64,000 nucleotides of DNA from Bathynomus jamesi (GCA_023014485.1 JAJOZX010002584.1:310001-374000), one strand, 5' to 3'. Shown: positions 32,091 to 43,630, counted from the stretch's first letter. A program made the numbers and translations. Notes: generated from the letters alone by a model not told the origin.

Positions 32091-32484
32091 TGGCCCGAAA
32101 GCCTTTCACAGTCTATCGATGGGTGAGATACCAGCATGGGAGTGGGCTTGGATCCATTTTTTCAACCATATTGCGTACGGCTGTCCCCTTGCAGAAGAGG
32201 GGTGCCAGATATTTTGGCAGGAAGGCATTACAATCAGGTTTTAACACGGTAGAAGACATAATGACGGGACTAGACCTAAAGAATCTCTAAAAAAGTATTT
32301 GAAGCGTAAACTGGACGAAATCATCAAAGATGCAAACAGAAAAATGCGTAGTGGTAGGAAGAAGAAGAGGGCTGTCCGGAAGAAGAAAAAGGGGTTACGA
32401 GCACATGGCGTTAAACGTAAAAGGACATAAAAAAAGAAGTGCTCTAAACGAGTGAAAGCTATGGTTGATAATTTTTTTAATTGA
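32090..32484 (+). pseudogene. Polinton basic core-like protein (P1)
   Basis: Starts MARKPFTVYRWVRYQHGSGL; GLGSIFSTILRTAVPLQKRG and ARYFGRKALQSGFNTVEDIM are conserved in the family (in P2: GVRYLGRKALQSGLNSVEDI). The C-terminal half is very rich in Lys and Arg (RKKKRAVRKKKKG), fitting a DNA-condensing virion protein comparable in role to adenovirus core proteins; that role is inference. A frameshift at about 32280 and a stop near 32430 break it. Confidence 0.65.
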
Positions 32485-32589
32485 TATAAGCTAAGGACAT
32501 TACTCTCATGAATCATAGCTTGCTCACTACTTGCCGAGAGAGGTGGCACTATTTCTGACTCGTCGTGGCACGTCTCATCCTTCCGTGTA

Positions 32590-33864
32590 GTTCACAATTT
32601 TGTAAATCGGAGCTGTCCTTCTTTGACATCCCCCATCTCAAGTTTCTATTTAGCACAGTGACTTTATTACGATTAACCCGTTAAACACAATTAGTTTCCC
32701 AAGTGCTCCTATAGAATTCGTGATCCCCAACTCAGGCCCTTACTTTTTTGATCCAAGTTGTGTGCACATTTACGCTAAACTACGTATAGCACATTCAGAT
32801 GGAACGGATTGCGATGACAATTACGTTTTTTTCCCGAAACAAACTTTCTACACTCCATATTCAGCCAGTGTGACGTATATTTAAATCAGGTCAACATCTC
32901 GGCAGGAACGGGCTACTACCACTTACAAGCCTATCTGGAAAATGTGCTCAATTTTTCAGAAGAAGCGAAGGACACCTTTTAAACTGCCGAGGGCTATTAT
33001 CAGGCTAAAGACGAAAGCAGTATAAAGGACAAGTTTAAAAATTCTAAAAAGAAGATATACGAGTGTTTTGGTCGCCTGCATACAGACTTCACATTCCAGG
33101 AGAAGCTGCTTGTGAATAGGGTCGATATGAAAGTAAAACTCACTCACACGAATCCTGAGATCTGTTTAAATCTGGGAGCTGATCAAGAAGAGGGCACAAA
33201 GCCCGTTGTGATTCATGTTATAGAAACATGCCTTCGCGTACGCCGAGTAAAACTAAGTTCGTCAAAACAAATAGAAATTGAAAAAAATTTACTACATGCC
33301 ACAGTAAAATATCCAATTAACAGAGTACAGCTCAAACTATACACGGTACCCGCAGGGTTGGGATCGAAACTGATAGAAAACCTCGCCCTGGGAGCCCTAC
33401 CTAGAAGGTTATTAACTGGAATGTAGGACCACGCTTCTGTGAATGGGAAACATAAAAAGAACGCCTTTAAATTCGAGAATTTCGGCCTTAAAAATATAAC
33501 TCTATACGTCAATGGCATAGCGTTAGGGGGAACATTGGAAACGGATTATTCATCAGAAGCCGTGTTCCCGCTTTGCTCGAGAGTTTATAGTAATCTTGCA
33601 CATAATGCCAGTGCTTGTGATGAATTAGGGATTGGTGTAATGCAGAAAGAATTCATCGATCAATTTAACCTTTACCCGTTTGACATCACTCCTGACTTAT
33701 CTGCTAGTGTAAGCACACACTTAAGTCCACAGCAGAGTGGAAACATTTCAGTCAGACTCGAATTCTTCAAACCGGTAGACGCCCCTATTTGTGTACTAGT
33801 ATACCTCGAATCACAGGCCCTAATAGAGATCGACTGATTCAGGAGTGTAGTCACTGACTTTTAA
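32590..33864 (+). pseudogene. Polinton P1 major capsid protein (double jelly roll)
   Basis: Hexon-like capsomer protein. Recognised blocks: SAPIEFVIPNSGPYFFDPS; YHLQAYLENVLNFSEEAKDT; EKLLVNRVDMKVKLTHTNPE; RVKLSSSKQIEIEKNLLHAT; KYPINRVQLKLYTVPAGLGS; LYVNGIALGGTLETDYSSEA; FNLYPFDITPDLSASVSTHL; CVLVYLESQALIEID. Stops occur at about 32880, 32980, 33424 and 33835, and the N-terminus is frame-shifted. The closest relative is the better preserved P2 gene at 51903-53179. Stop TAA 33862-33864 lies 1 bp before the protease ATG. Confidence 0.88.
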
Positions 33865-33865
33865 A

Positions 33866-34315
33866 ATGGATGCGAATACACGCCAGAGAGTAACGAATAG
33901 TGACCGAATCACACCCTCCAAATTAATCAGTGTGTTTGCGAAGAATGAAACATTGAGGATCCCAACTACGAGAGACTGCGGCGCAATTATTCTGAATACA
34001 GATGTTATTGGTGGTGAAGAGATTTATTGGATAGCCATGTACTTTAGAAATAGGGAGTGCATGTACTATTTAAACTCGCTTGGGGATCATCCTTGGAACG
34101 ACGCTATTATTGCAAAATTTCTCGATCAGATGCATATTCCCGAAATTGTCTGGAATCCTTACCGATTCCAGGGATACTTTAGTAATACTTGCGGCATGTA
34201 CTGCCTTTCATTTCTCTTTCACATGTCACGTGGAAACGAATTTACAGATTTTTAAAAATTATTCGACCCGTGTCACACTGAGCGGAATGATGAATTGTTA
34301 TGCAGACAGATATAA
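33866..34315 (+). pseudogene. Polinton P1 adenain-type cysteine protease, active site altered
   Basis: Maturation protease of adenovirus type. The N-terminus MDANTRQRVTNSDRITPSKL is followed by RDCGAIILNTDVIGGEEIYW, YYLNSLGDHPWNDAIIAKFL and YFSNTCGMYCLSFLFHMSRG, which carries the nucleophile Cys and the Gln before it (RFQGY). At the place of the catalytic His-Trp pair the sequence reads YW, and where family members have FDS(Y/L)G it reads LNSLG. An in-frame TAA at 34253-34255 truncates it; the frame then runs to 34313-34315. P2 retains only the first 17 codons. Confidence 0.85.
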
Positions 34316-34351
34316 AATCGGTTCCCGTTTGTGCGCACTCGATGTGTTGTG

Positions 34352-34357
<6 letters not shown>

Positions 34358-34399
<42 letters not shown>
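34358..34399. repeat. (TA)n microsatellite
   Basis: Separates the end of P1 from the Penelope-like element. The P1 right terminal repeat cannot be recognised. Confidence 0.9.
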
Positions 34400-34405
<6 letters not shown>

Positions 34406-34470
34406 GGATCCCTCCTAATGAGACGTAGTTTTATATTTAGGATAAAAACGAAGACGTAGAGCATAAACGT

Positions 34471-37400
34471 CATTATATTTGGCTGCAGCCGACGTTTCGG
34501 GCAACTCTACCCATTTTCAAGGCCTAATAAATAAAAGCTAACATTAATACATGAAAAAAATATATAAATGTCGAGAACTAAAACAAAATTAAAACTGTTC
34601 AAGAATAAAATTAAAATTACAAAACATAAAACAGGCATAAGCCAAAAACAAAAAGTAAAAATTATATAAATAACAAAAATATACGAATGATAAAAATAAA
34701 ACTTAAAAACTAAAAACATTGAAACGTAAAATAGTTAAAAAACTTTACTAATAAAAAAGTTAAACGAAAAGCCACAACAGTAAACCAAACATACCATGCT
34801 CACTTGACAGCCACAAAAAACTGAGGCGAAAAGGAGACAGGGTCACAAGGGAAAAAAATTTAGTTTGTAGGTATTCTAATTAATATAAAGGGGGTAACAG
34901 CTAGAATCAATATTTAAACTGGAGTTGAAAAATTTAATGCACAAAGATTAATTACAAATTTAAGCTTAAGCATGATATCTCGAACAAGATTTGCGCTCTT
35001 AAAAGCCAGTTGAAGGCATTAGTTTCTTTTTGTGACTATGCATGCATAGGTCTAACATTCAAGTTTCCTCCCTTTCATATGTACGTTCTATTTCAGGGAT
35101 TCATGACCGCAAGCTTTTTGGATCCTGGTCAGGTCATAAGGATTTTTTCTGATTATACCCTGTCAAAGCGTGAAAGTTTTCTCTTGTCTCTTGGCCTTAA
35201 GTTTAAGTTTCCCAACTTGCGTTTTAAACGGGCTGATTTTTATTTTTATTTTGAAAGGATAGCCCATGATCTGAAAGCTCTTCCAAGCGTTGATGCTGAT
35301 GATTTTGGTAAGGTTAGACAAAATATTTCCAAGTTGTCCCTTGAATTGTTTTCTAAAATTAAAGCTTTTAAGTTTTCCACAATTTTTCTGCATAGGGACG
35401 ACCGAGAAATTTTAAAAATTTTGGGTGTAAATGAATCTATTGTCATAACTAAACCAGATAAGGGTAGTGGTGTTGTGGTTATGAATAAAACTGATTACAT
35501 TAAAAAAATGCTTGATATTCTTTCTGATTCATTAAAATTTGCTAAGGTAGATGAACAGGCTCCTAAAATTATTCAGCGATTGGAAGACAAGGTTAACCGT
35601 GTTTTGCTTAAGCTTAAACAGGAATGTGCTATTAACTCCTCTACTTATGATGAATTGTACGTTTCAGGCTCTTATTTGGGCCTTATGTATGGTCTGCCTA
35701 AGGTTCATAAAGTCGGTGTTCCATTGCGCCCAATTTTAGCGTCTTATCCTTTGGCTAATTACAAACTTGCCAAATTTCTTGTCCCACTGTTATCATCATT
35801 TACTGTGAACTCGTACAGTGTTAAGGATAGTTTTTCCTTTGTGTCGGAAATTAATAAGGTTGATATGAATTCTTTGTTTATGACAAGTTTCGATGTATCT
35901 TCTCTCTTTATAAATGTCCCCTTGGATGAGACCATTACAATTATTTTGAATAAAGCTTTTCCACAGCCGGACTCACTTTTTCACGGCTTTGGCAGAGCAC
36001 AGTTTGAGCAGCTTCTGAATTTGGCAGTCAAGGATAACTTTTTTAGTTTTCAAGGGGTAGTTTACCGTCAGCTGGATGGAGTGGGGATGGGGAGCCCCTT
36101 GGGTCCCATTTTTGCGAATATTTTCATGTCGCATCTTGAGGAAAGGGCTTTCTGTGAGTGCCTCCCTCACCTTAAGCCCAAATTGTACAGACGTTATGTT
36201 GATGATACGTTTGCTTTATTCCAAACGGATAATCAATCAGTTCAGTTCCTAAGTTTTCTGAACACACTGCATAAGAACATTGTATTTACGCAGTAAAAGG
36301 AAGTTGAAGGTTCTATTCCTTTCCTTGATGTTTTGGTCTCCAAATCTGGCTCGACCGTTTTAACTTCTACATACCGGAAGCCTACGTTTACGGGTTTATA
36401 GTTTTTGCGATTTTAATTACAAATTAAGTTCCATTCGCATTTTGGTGCATAGAGCTTATTTTATTTGCTCGAACTTTGCTCTGCTTCATAATGAGTTTGA
36501 ATTCCTTACTGATTTTTTCTTTAAAAATGGTTTTCCACGGGATCTAGGAGGTATTATTGGTAAATTTCTTAATAATGTATATTCCCCCATCATTATCCCA
36601 ACGTATGATGTTCCTAAGAATTGTAAATATCTTGTTTTACCTGATCTCTACCATTTTAACACTTTTGTGAAAAAGCAATTGTTGACTGTGGTGAGGAAAT
36701 TTTATTTTTACACTGATTTTAAGGTTGTTTTAGTAAATAATAATACCCTTGGATGTTTTTTCCGATGTAAGGACGAAATCTCCCCTGCGAAGAACTGTTC
36801 TGTTGTTTATTTGTTTACCTGCCCTGGGTGTTCCCAGGGGAACTACGTTGGCAGCACAGTTCGTTCCTTGCAGGCGAGATTTTGCTCCCATATGGGTATT
36901 AGCCATAGGACAGGGAAAGTTTTAGCGAGAAAGGAACAGTCTGCTATTAGAAATCATTCTATCAAGTGTAATGTTGACATTACTGTTAACAATTTTAAAA
37001 TTCTTAAATCATTAAAATGCCCGTCCTTCCTCCGTATTTACGAATCTTTGTGCATTAAATTTTTGAACTCCAGTTTAAATATTGATTCTAGCTGTTACCC
37101 CCTTTGTATTAATTGGAATACCTACAAACTAAATTTTTTTTTTCCCTTGTGACCCTGTCTCCTTTTCGCCTCAGTTTTTTGTGGCTGTCAAGTGAGTATA
37201 GTATGTTTGGTTTACTGTTGTGGCTTTTCGTTTAATTTTTTTATTAGTAGTTTTTTAACTATTTTACGTTTGAATGTTTTTAGTTTTTAAATTTTATTTT
37301 TATCATTCGTATATTTTTGTTATTTATATAATTTTTACTTTTTGTCTTTGACTTATGCCTGGTTTATGTTTTGTAATTTTAATTTTTATTCTTGAACAGT

Positions 37401-37520
37401 TTTAATTTTGTTTTAGTTCTCGACATTTATATATTTTTTTCATGTATTAATTTTAGCTTTTATTTATTAGGCCTTGAAAATGGGTAGAGTTGCCCGAGAC
37501 GTCGGCTGCAGCCAAATATA
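34471..37520 (+). mobile_element. Penelope-like element with about 480 bp inverted arms
   Basis: The left arm 34471-34955 (ATTTGGCTGCAGCCGACGT.., CCATTTTCAAGGCCTAATAA..) is the inverse of 37040-37520. The right arm includes about 110 bp of the gene's 3' coding end. RT and GIY-YIG endonuclease lie between. Long terminal repeats in direct or inverted order are known in Penelope-like elements. Confidence 0.85.
35010..37152 (+). pseudogene. Penelope-like reverse transcriptase / GIY-YIG endonuclease polyprotein
   Basis: One frame runs 35010-36296 and encodes the Penelope-type RT: ITKPDKGSGVVVMNKTDYI, YGLPKVHKVGVPLRPILASY, TSFDVSSLFINVPLDETI (first catalytic Asp), DGVGMGSPLGPIFANIF, YRRYVDDTFALF (YVDD box). 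A TAA at 36294-36296 interrupts the thumb (..NIVFTQ*KEVEG..IPFLDVLVSK). After a shifted section the C-terminal part (to TGA 37150-37152) has a Cys-rich linker VVYLFTCPGCSQGNYVGST and RARFCSHM-like residues of the GIY-YIG nuclease. Only two or three lesions, so fairly young. An ATG near 35010 may not be the true start. Confidence 0.9.
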
Positions 37521-38248
37521 CTTTAATTTGCAGTGATCGTCTGTCGACGCGGCTATATCATGCGATTTAGTTGAAAAAACTCGGAATATATACAAATGTG
37601 AGTCCCCTTTAAGAGAAAATATAGAATAACAATAAACAGTAAGTCTATTCATTCACATATCCTCTGATACAATCTTTATTGTGAGGACGGATGAATAGTG
37701 GGTATGCTAGACACAGTCTGACTACACTAGGGCCCGAGACCCTGACAGATAGCTTTACACTTCAAATTATGATTATTATGGATTTTATAAAAATAATTAA
37801 CACTTGCAAAACAATCTTGATTATTATAATACTTAATATGATTCCCGCTCTTTAACTATAACAAATACACCAATAAACATATATATATATCGGAAGAGAG
37901 AGGTACATGGAGTTACAAGGAGTTACAAGGTGAAGTCTCAAATACCTTCGAACCACACATGGAAGTTCGCTGTTTGTGCTCCATTTAAGAGAAAATGACG
38001 AATAGCTTTATATTTCAAAATTAACTTAGTATGGATTTTTATAAAATTTAATACAATTGTCAGAACAGAGCTTAACCATAATATTGAAGATCTTTTCTAA
38101 AATATTGAGTACTAATTATATTAATTAGTTATTACTAATTGAAACTAACCTATAATTTAAAAATGAGAACACTTGCTATTTTAATGAAACATTTTACAAC
38201 AAAGTGTAATGAGTTGAAAATATATTACAGTCCCTCCATATATATATA
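37521..38248. other. Non-coding, AT-rich
   Basis: No gene recognised. Short direct repeats such as GGAGTTACAAGGAGTTACAAGG-like units at about 37905-37932 and a short TA tract. Confidence 0.4.
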
Positions 38249-38658
38249 GAGGGTGTCCATAAGTCCGGCATCATAGGAGAAATTCCCAAGTATTCCCAAG
38301 TAAGGGAATACCTGTACCAACAATTCCCTGTTCATTGGATAGGACGTCGAGGGCGTGTGGAATGGCCAGCTAGAAGCCCGGATCTCACGCCACTAGATTT
38401 TTATATCTGGGGCCACTTGAAAGCGCTGGTATACGCAGAGAAAATTAGGAGTGTTGAATATTTGCGGCAGCGCATTATTGGGGCTTGTAACACCATTACT
38501 CCTGACATCATTCACTGTGTGCTTGCTGACTGGGTATCACGTCTGAATTTGTGTATTGAAAACAATGGTGGACATATTGAGCACGTTCTATAAATAAAAG
38601 CTTTTGTTTTGCCTTTTTTATTATTTTTCCTATGATGCCGGACTTATGGGACACCCTG
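38249..38658 (+). mobile_element. DD41D mariner deletion derivative
   Basis: The ends GAGGGTGTCCATAAGTCCGG and (other strand) CAGGGTGTCCCATAAGTCCG continue as GCATCATAGGA on both sides; TA flanks in a TA tract. Only 410 bp remain, holding the 3' end of a transposase. The ends differ from those of the other two mariners of this type in the window, so it is a distinct subfamily. Confidence 0.85.
38330..38593 (+). pseudogene. DD41D transposase C-terminal remnant
   Basis: Reads [25 protein letters not shown] across the third catalytic Asp, then GHLKALVYAEKIRSVEYLRQ and ends GGHIEHVL at TAA 38591-38593, matching the C-termini of the transposases at 4607 and 44854 (..FEHL). Everything upstream, including both other catalytic Asp residues, is deleted. 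Confidence 0.85.
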
Positions 38659-38797
38659 TATATATATATAATGAAAATAACCACGAAGGAAACACAGAAT
38701 GGTGCTCAAGAGCTTTCGCCTAATGACATCCTTAAGAGCACCAAAATAAATACCAAGTTCGCGACTAACTATAGGCCACAAAAAGATAAAAATAGAG

Positions 38798-39247
38798 TTA
38801 CAGGTACGTAAAATTTGTATTCTTACATTTCAACTGTAGATTCTCCCGCTGGATCAAACGGATCGTCATTGCAAATGTCAGCAATAGTTTGCGTTGAAAA
38901 TAATTCGTCTCGATCGGCTGCGTTGAAAAGACTAATTGTAGCACAGGCGTTAGGAAATCCCTCTTCATATAACGCCGGTAAACTGTAAAGTTGTTGTTGT
39001 AACTGGTTGGCAGTGTCCATGATGGAGGGAATGTGTGTTTATTCGCTGGTAAAAGAACTGCTGTGAGTTCCAGCTGAAAATGCTTCCTTTTATATGCATG
39101 ACCCGCAATTGTAGCAGCCCTTAGAAAACTAATAGCCGAATCGAAAGCTTGCTTAATGGATGCCAATGTAACTGGGCGTGCATATATCATATGTTTGTGC
39201 CAATCAGTTGCCGTAGAGCCAAAGCTATGGTCCCACGCTTTGGGCAT
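38798..39247 (-). CDS. Unrecognised open frame(s)
   Basis: A 149-residue frame from ATG 39247 starts MPKAWDHSFGSTATDWHKHM and looks protein-like as far as LLPANKHTFPPSW. From about 39020 a second, overlapping frame looks better (MDTANQLQQQLYSLPALYEE, then ..DDPFDPAGESTVEM to 38826), which suggests one coding region with a frameshift near 39020. No family recognised. Confidence 0.35.
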   Translation of the reverse strand: MPKAWDHSFGSTATDWHKHMIYARPVTLASIKQAFDSAISFLRAATIAGHAYKRKHFQLELTAVLLPANKHTFPPSWTLPTSYNNNFTVYRRYMKRDFLTPVLQLVFSTQPIETNYFQRKLLLTFAMTIRLIQRENLQLKCKNTNFTYL

Positions 39248-39693
39248 TGAAGTTCTGATTGGACACCTTCACGAATAATGAAGGTGTGTCTTTATCAAAT
39301 TTGGCTTATTCACTCCAGAGATTTTTTCACTGTTTTCAGAAGCTCTGAATGTATTTATTATTATATAAGATTTTATAAAGATCAAAAGAAAGATGATATA
39401 TTGTTCGAGGGTTATTAATTCTCTTTCGTAACAACTATAAGGTTATATGGTGGAAAGAAACTTTAGCTTTACGTAGCTACATGGGTCGCTACATCATCTG
39501 AATGAGGAGGACGGTCACTCATTGAGCTATTACCCAGACCTAACGTCGCTTAACCTCGCTGATCCAACGGTCATCTGTTTTAGAACGTGGCCACAAAGCA
39601 TTCTCCTAAGAAAGAAATTCGGAATTGTTCTCATGACCAATGGTGACGCTCTGTTTTTTATATATACTTCAATATAACGATGACAGTAAGCGC

Positions 39694-39694
<1 letters not shown>
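39248..39694. other. Non-coding
   Basis: No gene, repeat or RNA recognised. Confidence 0.35.

Positions 39695-39753
<59 letters not shown>
39695..39753. repeat. (TA)n microsatellite
   Basis: Alternating TA with one phase break. Confidence 0.92.
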
Positions 39754-39755
<2 letters not shown>

Positions 39756-39868
39756 GTCCAATTAATGAGAAACAAAACCTATTTTAAGTAGGTTTTAAAT
39801 CCTACATAAAATAAAAATAAATCCAAATAAATATTTCAAACTTTTATGTGGCCTATTGCGCATTCCCG

Positions 39869-40079
39869 AATTATTATTATTATTATCATTATTATTATTA
39901 TTATTATTATAATTATTATTATTATTATTATAATAATAATTATTATTATTATTATTATAATAATAATAATTATTATTATTATTATAATTATTATTATTAT
40001 TAATTATTATAATTATTATTATTATTAGTTATAATTATTATTATTATCATTATTATAATCATTATTATTATTATTATTA
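39869..40079. repeat. (ATT)n microsatellite, about 210 bp
   Basis: Nearly pure ATT/AAT with strand-switching phase changes. It generates a meaningless poly-Ile frame. Confidence 0.95.
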
Positions 40080-40089
40080 CCAGCACTCT

Positions 40090-40260
40090 TGAGTTGATGC
40101 CTTCCCGGTAGCTTAGCGGTTTCTGTGTCTGACTCTGGGAGGTGAGGCTCTTGTCCGTTCCCGATTGCTGGCGGCCTTGGCTGGGCTGGATCGGCCACTC
40201 ACCCTCTTACTACTCGATGATTTTAACAAGTGTAGGGAATAAATAATTCGCATTTCCTTG
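40090..40260 (+). mobile_element. Possible tRNA-derived SINE
   Basis: GGTAGCTTAGCGGTTT fits a pol III A box (TAGCTTAGCGG). About 30 bp on, TTGTCCGTTCCCGATT is a weak B box. Unrelated to the 6-7 kb array. It follows an (ATT)n tract, as SINE tails often do. Confidence 0.35.
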
Positions 40261-40426
40261 TTACTATACTAAAATTGACAATAAACATTATAAACATTCT
40301 ATGAGAATAATTATTTAGAGTAAAATCTTATTAGCTCATGCATGATGAGAATAAAATACATTTTCAATCGTGGATTGAAGTTTTCCTGTATCTGCACCAT
40401 ACATCCCTACATTAAAGGGTAATTAT

Positions 40427-40435
<9 letters not shown>

Positions 40436-40463
<28 letters not shown>
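40436..40463. repeat. (TA)n microsatellite
   Basis: Alternating TA. Confidence 0.9.
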
Positions 40464-40469
<6 letters not shown>

Positions 40470-40824
40470 TTACACCCTGTGTGTCTGTGGGTGGGTTATC
40501 GTGGTTAGTAATAATATTAACAATAGCAATTAGTAATAATAATGTTAATAGAGAGAGCAAAAGAGTGAGTCTTAAGAAATAAATTTATTTGAAAATTATA
40601 TTTTGAGCTTTGTGTTTAGACAAATCATGAGAAAATGTTTTTAGTGTAGACGGATAAGAGGGAAATTGCCCTTCATTATGAAGAGAAATTAGTGAAGCCT
40701 AAAAGCCGTGCTGAACCACAAAATGGTTACTTCCAGAAAATAGGCGCTTCGGTTCAAGACTTCAAAATGGACAATTCATGTTTCAAACGAATAATTGAAG
40801 TAATGGTTTATTATCTTACCTGTG

Positions 40825-40826
<2 letters not shown>

Positions 40827-40878
<52 letters not shown>
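40827..40878. repeat. (TA)n microsatellite
   Basis: Alternating TA followed by ACACACATAC. Confidence 0.9.
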
Positions 40879-40886
<8 letters not shown>

Positions 40887-40909
40887 TACATGTACATATG
40901 TATATATAT

Positions 40910-42910
40910 TAGGGTGTTTCACTCGTACAAAGGAAAATATCAAACGTCAATAATTTTCTCCACTTTGCTTATGCATTTATTCCTTTTCATGTAAGAAAGA
41001 TGTGCACCAATTTTGAAAACGATTAAGTGATATGTAGGGGTTGCACACATTTGAACCTTTTATAATAAACAATTTTCTTCAGTGTTACGAAAAAATTCTC
41101 CCTTGGAACCACGGAAAATGAAACCTCTAATAATAAAATTGGAAAATTCAAATCAATACACAATACACAATACAATACAATTTAATAATACAAAATTTTC
41201 ATCAGGGTTACAAAAGAATTCTCCCTTGGAAGCACAGAAAATAAAAAACTCTAGTATTAAAATCAGAAAATCCGAATCAATTTTTGAATTGGTACAAGTA
41301 CGTTCCCGCCTTGGTCCTTTTCGGTACCTCCTTTCGATGATGTTCAACAATCCGCAACAAAAATTGTTTTTGCTTCTCGTCCTTGACTGATTCATTGAAT
41401 TGCTTGATTAATGCAATTCCCCTCTCCGCTGTGTCGTTTACGACTTTCAGCGCGTTGACTGACTCTCTCAAGCCGTCATTTTTGGCGTACTCCTCTACGT
41501 TGTCGACATCCCCGACGCCGAAGTTGTCGAAGAATGTCTTCGTCCTTTGAGTGACGAAGTTGCTCAGATCCTTGCCTTCAAAAGTCAGGTTTTTCCACTT
41601 GAGTCGTTTGAATTCCTTCCTCGACGCAGGTTTGTTCAAGGCCTGGAACATCTTTTCTTTCTCATTTGGCGATATCCGTTCATCAAAGAAAGCCAAGCCC
41701 ACTAGAGTCTCCGAGAGATACCATAGATGCCTTTTAGCAACTCTCAAGGCAGCCTGGCCCAGGTCCTTGTTCGGATATGAAATCAACAGTTGAATGATGT
41801 CTAGGTCATTTCTCGGGGCCCATCTACTGACCACTCCCTCGTGCCAGAACCGGACATAAATGAAACACGTAAAAGGGGCCACGTCGTGCAATCCCTTCAC
41901 CTCTCGGTCGGTGAGTTCCAGTTTCTCCCAAAACAAAACCATCTTCAGCACATAGATAGCTTTCGCCATTCACCTGGCTTGATGATGGGCTCTTGGAGTC
42001 CTGAAGGAGGACTCAGCTCCACCCCAGCCTCCAAGGAAAATGAGCGACAGCTTGAGGAGTTCCTCATAATCTTCTCTCGGGTGACATGAACTTTCAATGA
42101 CTCCACGAAGATAACTCACCATCCTGATTCGTTCATCTTCCAAGTACCTAGTGGCTGGATCTTCTTCATCGATCATGGTTTTGAAACAATTTTTGTTAAT
42201 AAAGTCCCAACGCTGCTGAAATCGTCGAAACAACAGGATTTCAGGACCACTTGTTGGCCCCAGGGACTTATGAAAGACCTCCTTCAAAATGAGCTCATAA
42301 ATGTGGTGACGGCAAGGCAACCACAAGAGCGACCGACCACGGAATTGTTCAATCCTCATACATGCCCCTTGCAGAAGTCTGGTATTGGACGCCGTAGTGT
42401 CAAACGAGAGGCCAATGATGCGGTCCTGAATTCCAAATCGTTGCAGCTTTAGTATAGTAGCTCTAATGTTCTCTCTCTTCACGGGGATATTCGCCTTCTT
42501 CCAAACTTCTTGAAGCTTCATACTCGTAGACTTGATGGCAAGGGGGATTGTTTCCTTCAGCTCCAGGTGATGGTACATAAAGCAGAGGAGGACTTGCTCC
42601 CGGGATGGCAATCTTGCTCCTAAGAGCTCTTCGACTGGAGTCTTTTCAATCAGCCAGATCTTCTTTATTTCCATTTTCAACACTTTTTGCACCTGTGAAA
42701 GAAAAGAAAACATTACAATATGTTGGAAGTTGGGACGTTCTCGAGATTTGGTTACAAAGGGCTAAGGTATCAGAGGTGACATAAGTGTGCAACCTCTAAA
42801 TGGTGTTCAATTTATTTAAAATTTGATACATATGCTTTACAGATCATAAGGTATACGGGGAAGAGCAACGTGTGGTGAAATTCACAACTTCATAAAAGTG
42901 GAACACCCTA
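40910..42910 (-). mobile_element. Element A of the unnamed DDE-like family (shortened)
   Basis: Ends TAGGGTGTTTCACT and (other strand) TAGGGTGTTCCACT, both in TA-rich flanks so the target duplication cannot be read. Subterminal GGTTGCACACA also recurs at both sides. It contains the C-terminal two thirds of a protein related to that of element C. Confidence 0.65.
41274..42691 (-). pseudogene. Element A transposase-like protein, C-terminal exon
   Basis: Starts at a 3' splice site (TTTCTTTCACAG| at 42692) and runs in one frame with a single TGA at 41970-41972, where element C has Trp (HQAR*MAKAIY against HQARWMARNLY). Motifs shared with element C: IIGLSFDTTASNTRLLQGAC, WLPCRHHIYELILKEVFHK, LKVVNDTAERGIALIKQFN, KQFLLRIVEHHRKEVPKR. 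The D(T/S)T.SN, CR.HI and AERG positions are candidates for the second catalytic Asp, the C-x2-H of hAT/MULE-like RNase H insertions and the catalytic Glu. The upstream part with the first Asp is missing. No named family recognised. Confidence 0.65.
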
Positions 42911-43219
42911 ATATATATATTAGAAAGTATACAGCGTGTGTGTTGGGGGGGGGTATGTATTCCAATGTAAAATTAAATTTTAGGAGGGGTTTGTTTTCTT
43001 GAACTTTTGCTAAAAATCACGTTTAAGTGTTCAAATTTCCACTTTTTCGTTTTCTGGTTTGTACAGAACAGCTGTGCAGGACACACTGCAGTACAAATGT
43101 AACAGACCGGTTTCTTACCAAACAAAACCATTGTAGCAGCTGTTATAGGCTACTAGAGTTTTACTGTGATAATTTTCTATGTTTCAGATACAAAGCTTGA
43201 TGAAGATTGTGTAGCCACC

Positions 43220-43630
43220 ATGGCTAAGCAAGGACGAAAGACCAGAAAAAGTTCTGCTTCAAAGCCTTCAAAGCTGAGTGATCTGGTGGGTCCAGGCAAG
43301 CAGTTATTTCCCACACAAGTTCCAACTTGGAGAACTGTATTTCAAAGAGGAACCCTTCTCCAAGAAGAGAAGCTGCTTCTGCATGATATGAATAGAGCTC
43401 AGTACCCTCTGCAAGATTTGGCTAGGGACTTGGCATCACTGGAACTGGCACAGTGGCGCAAAAGCAATGCCAAGTTCACTCCTCCTGTGATCATTCAAGA
43501 GAGATCCATTGCCAGGAAAATTCTTGTCAGGTGGAATGAAATGATTAACCTAGTGAATGGCAGAGTGAAGGCTGCAAAGAGAGAGAAGAGAAGATCTGAA
43601 CTTGATACATTGTTTGACATAACAACCTGA
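43220..43630 (+). pseudogene. Element B protein, N-terminal part
   Basis: The ATG at 43220 sits in GCCACCATGG, an ideal vertebrate-style Kozak context. A 3' splice site (ATGTTTCAG at 43181-43188) lies upstream. The frame covers MAKQGRKTRKSSASKPSKLS, an N-terminal basic region, ERSIARKILVRWNEMINLVN and RRSELDTLFDITT. LDxLFDI is the family's landmark before a Cys-rich, likely zinc-binding segment, which here follows in a broken frame (LCGTEASGCSGCAARVHVNY, DCPLPQKIPKLELE). Confidence 0.6.

Noticed and set aside
34396..34480. Possible hammerhead ribozyme at the Penelope-like element's left end
   Set aside because: CTAATGAG and GAA look like the core, but the invariant G after CU is A and stem II does not pair when the core is placed properly.
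39846..40028. Poly-isoleucine open frame
   Set aside because: Translation of the (ATT)n microsatellite.
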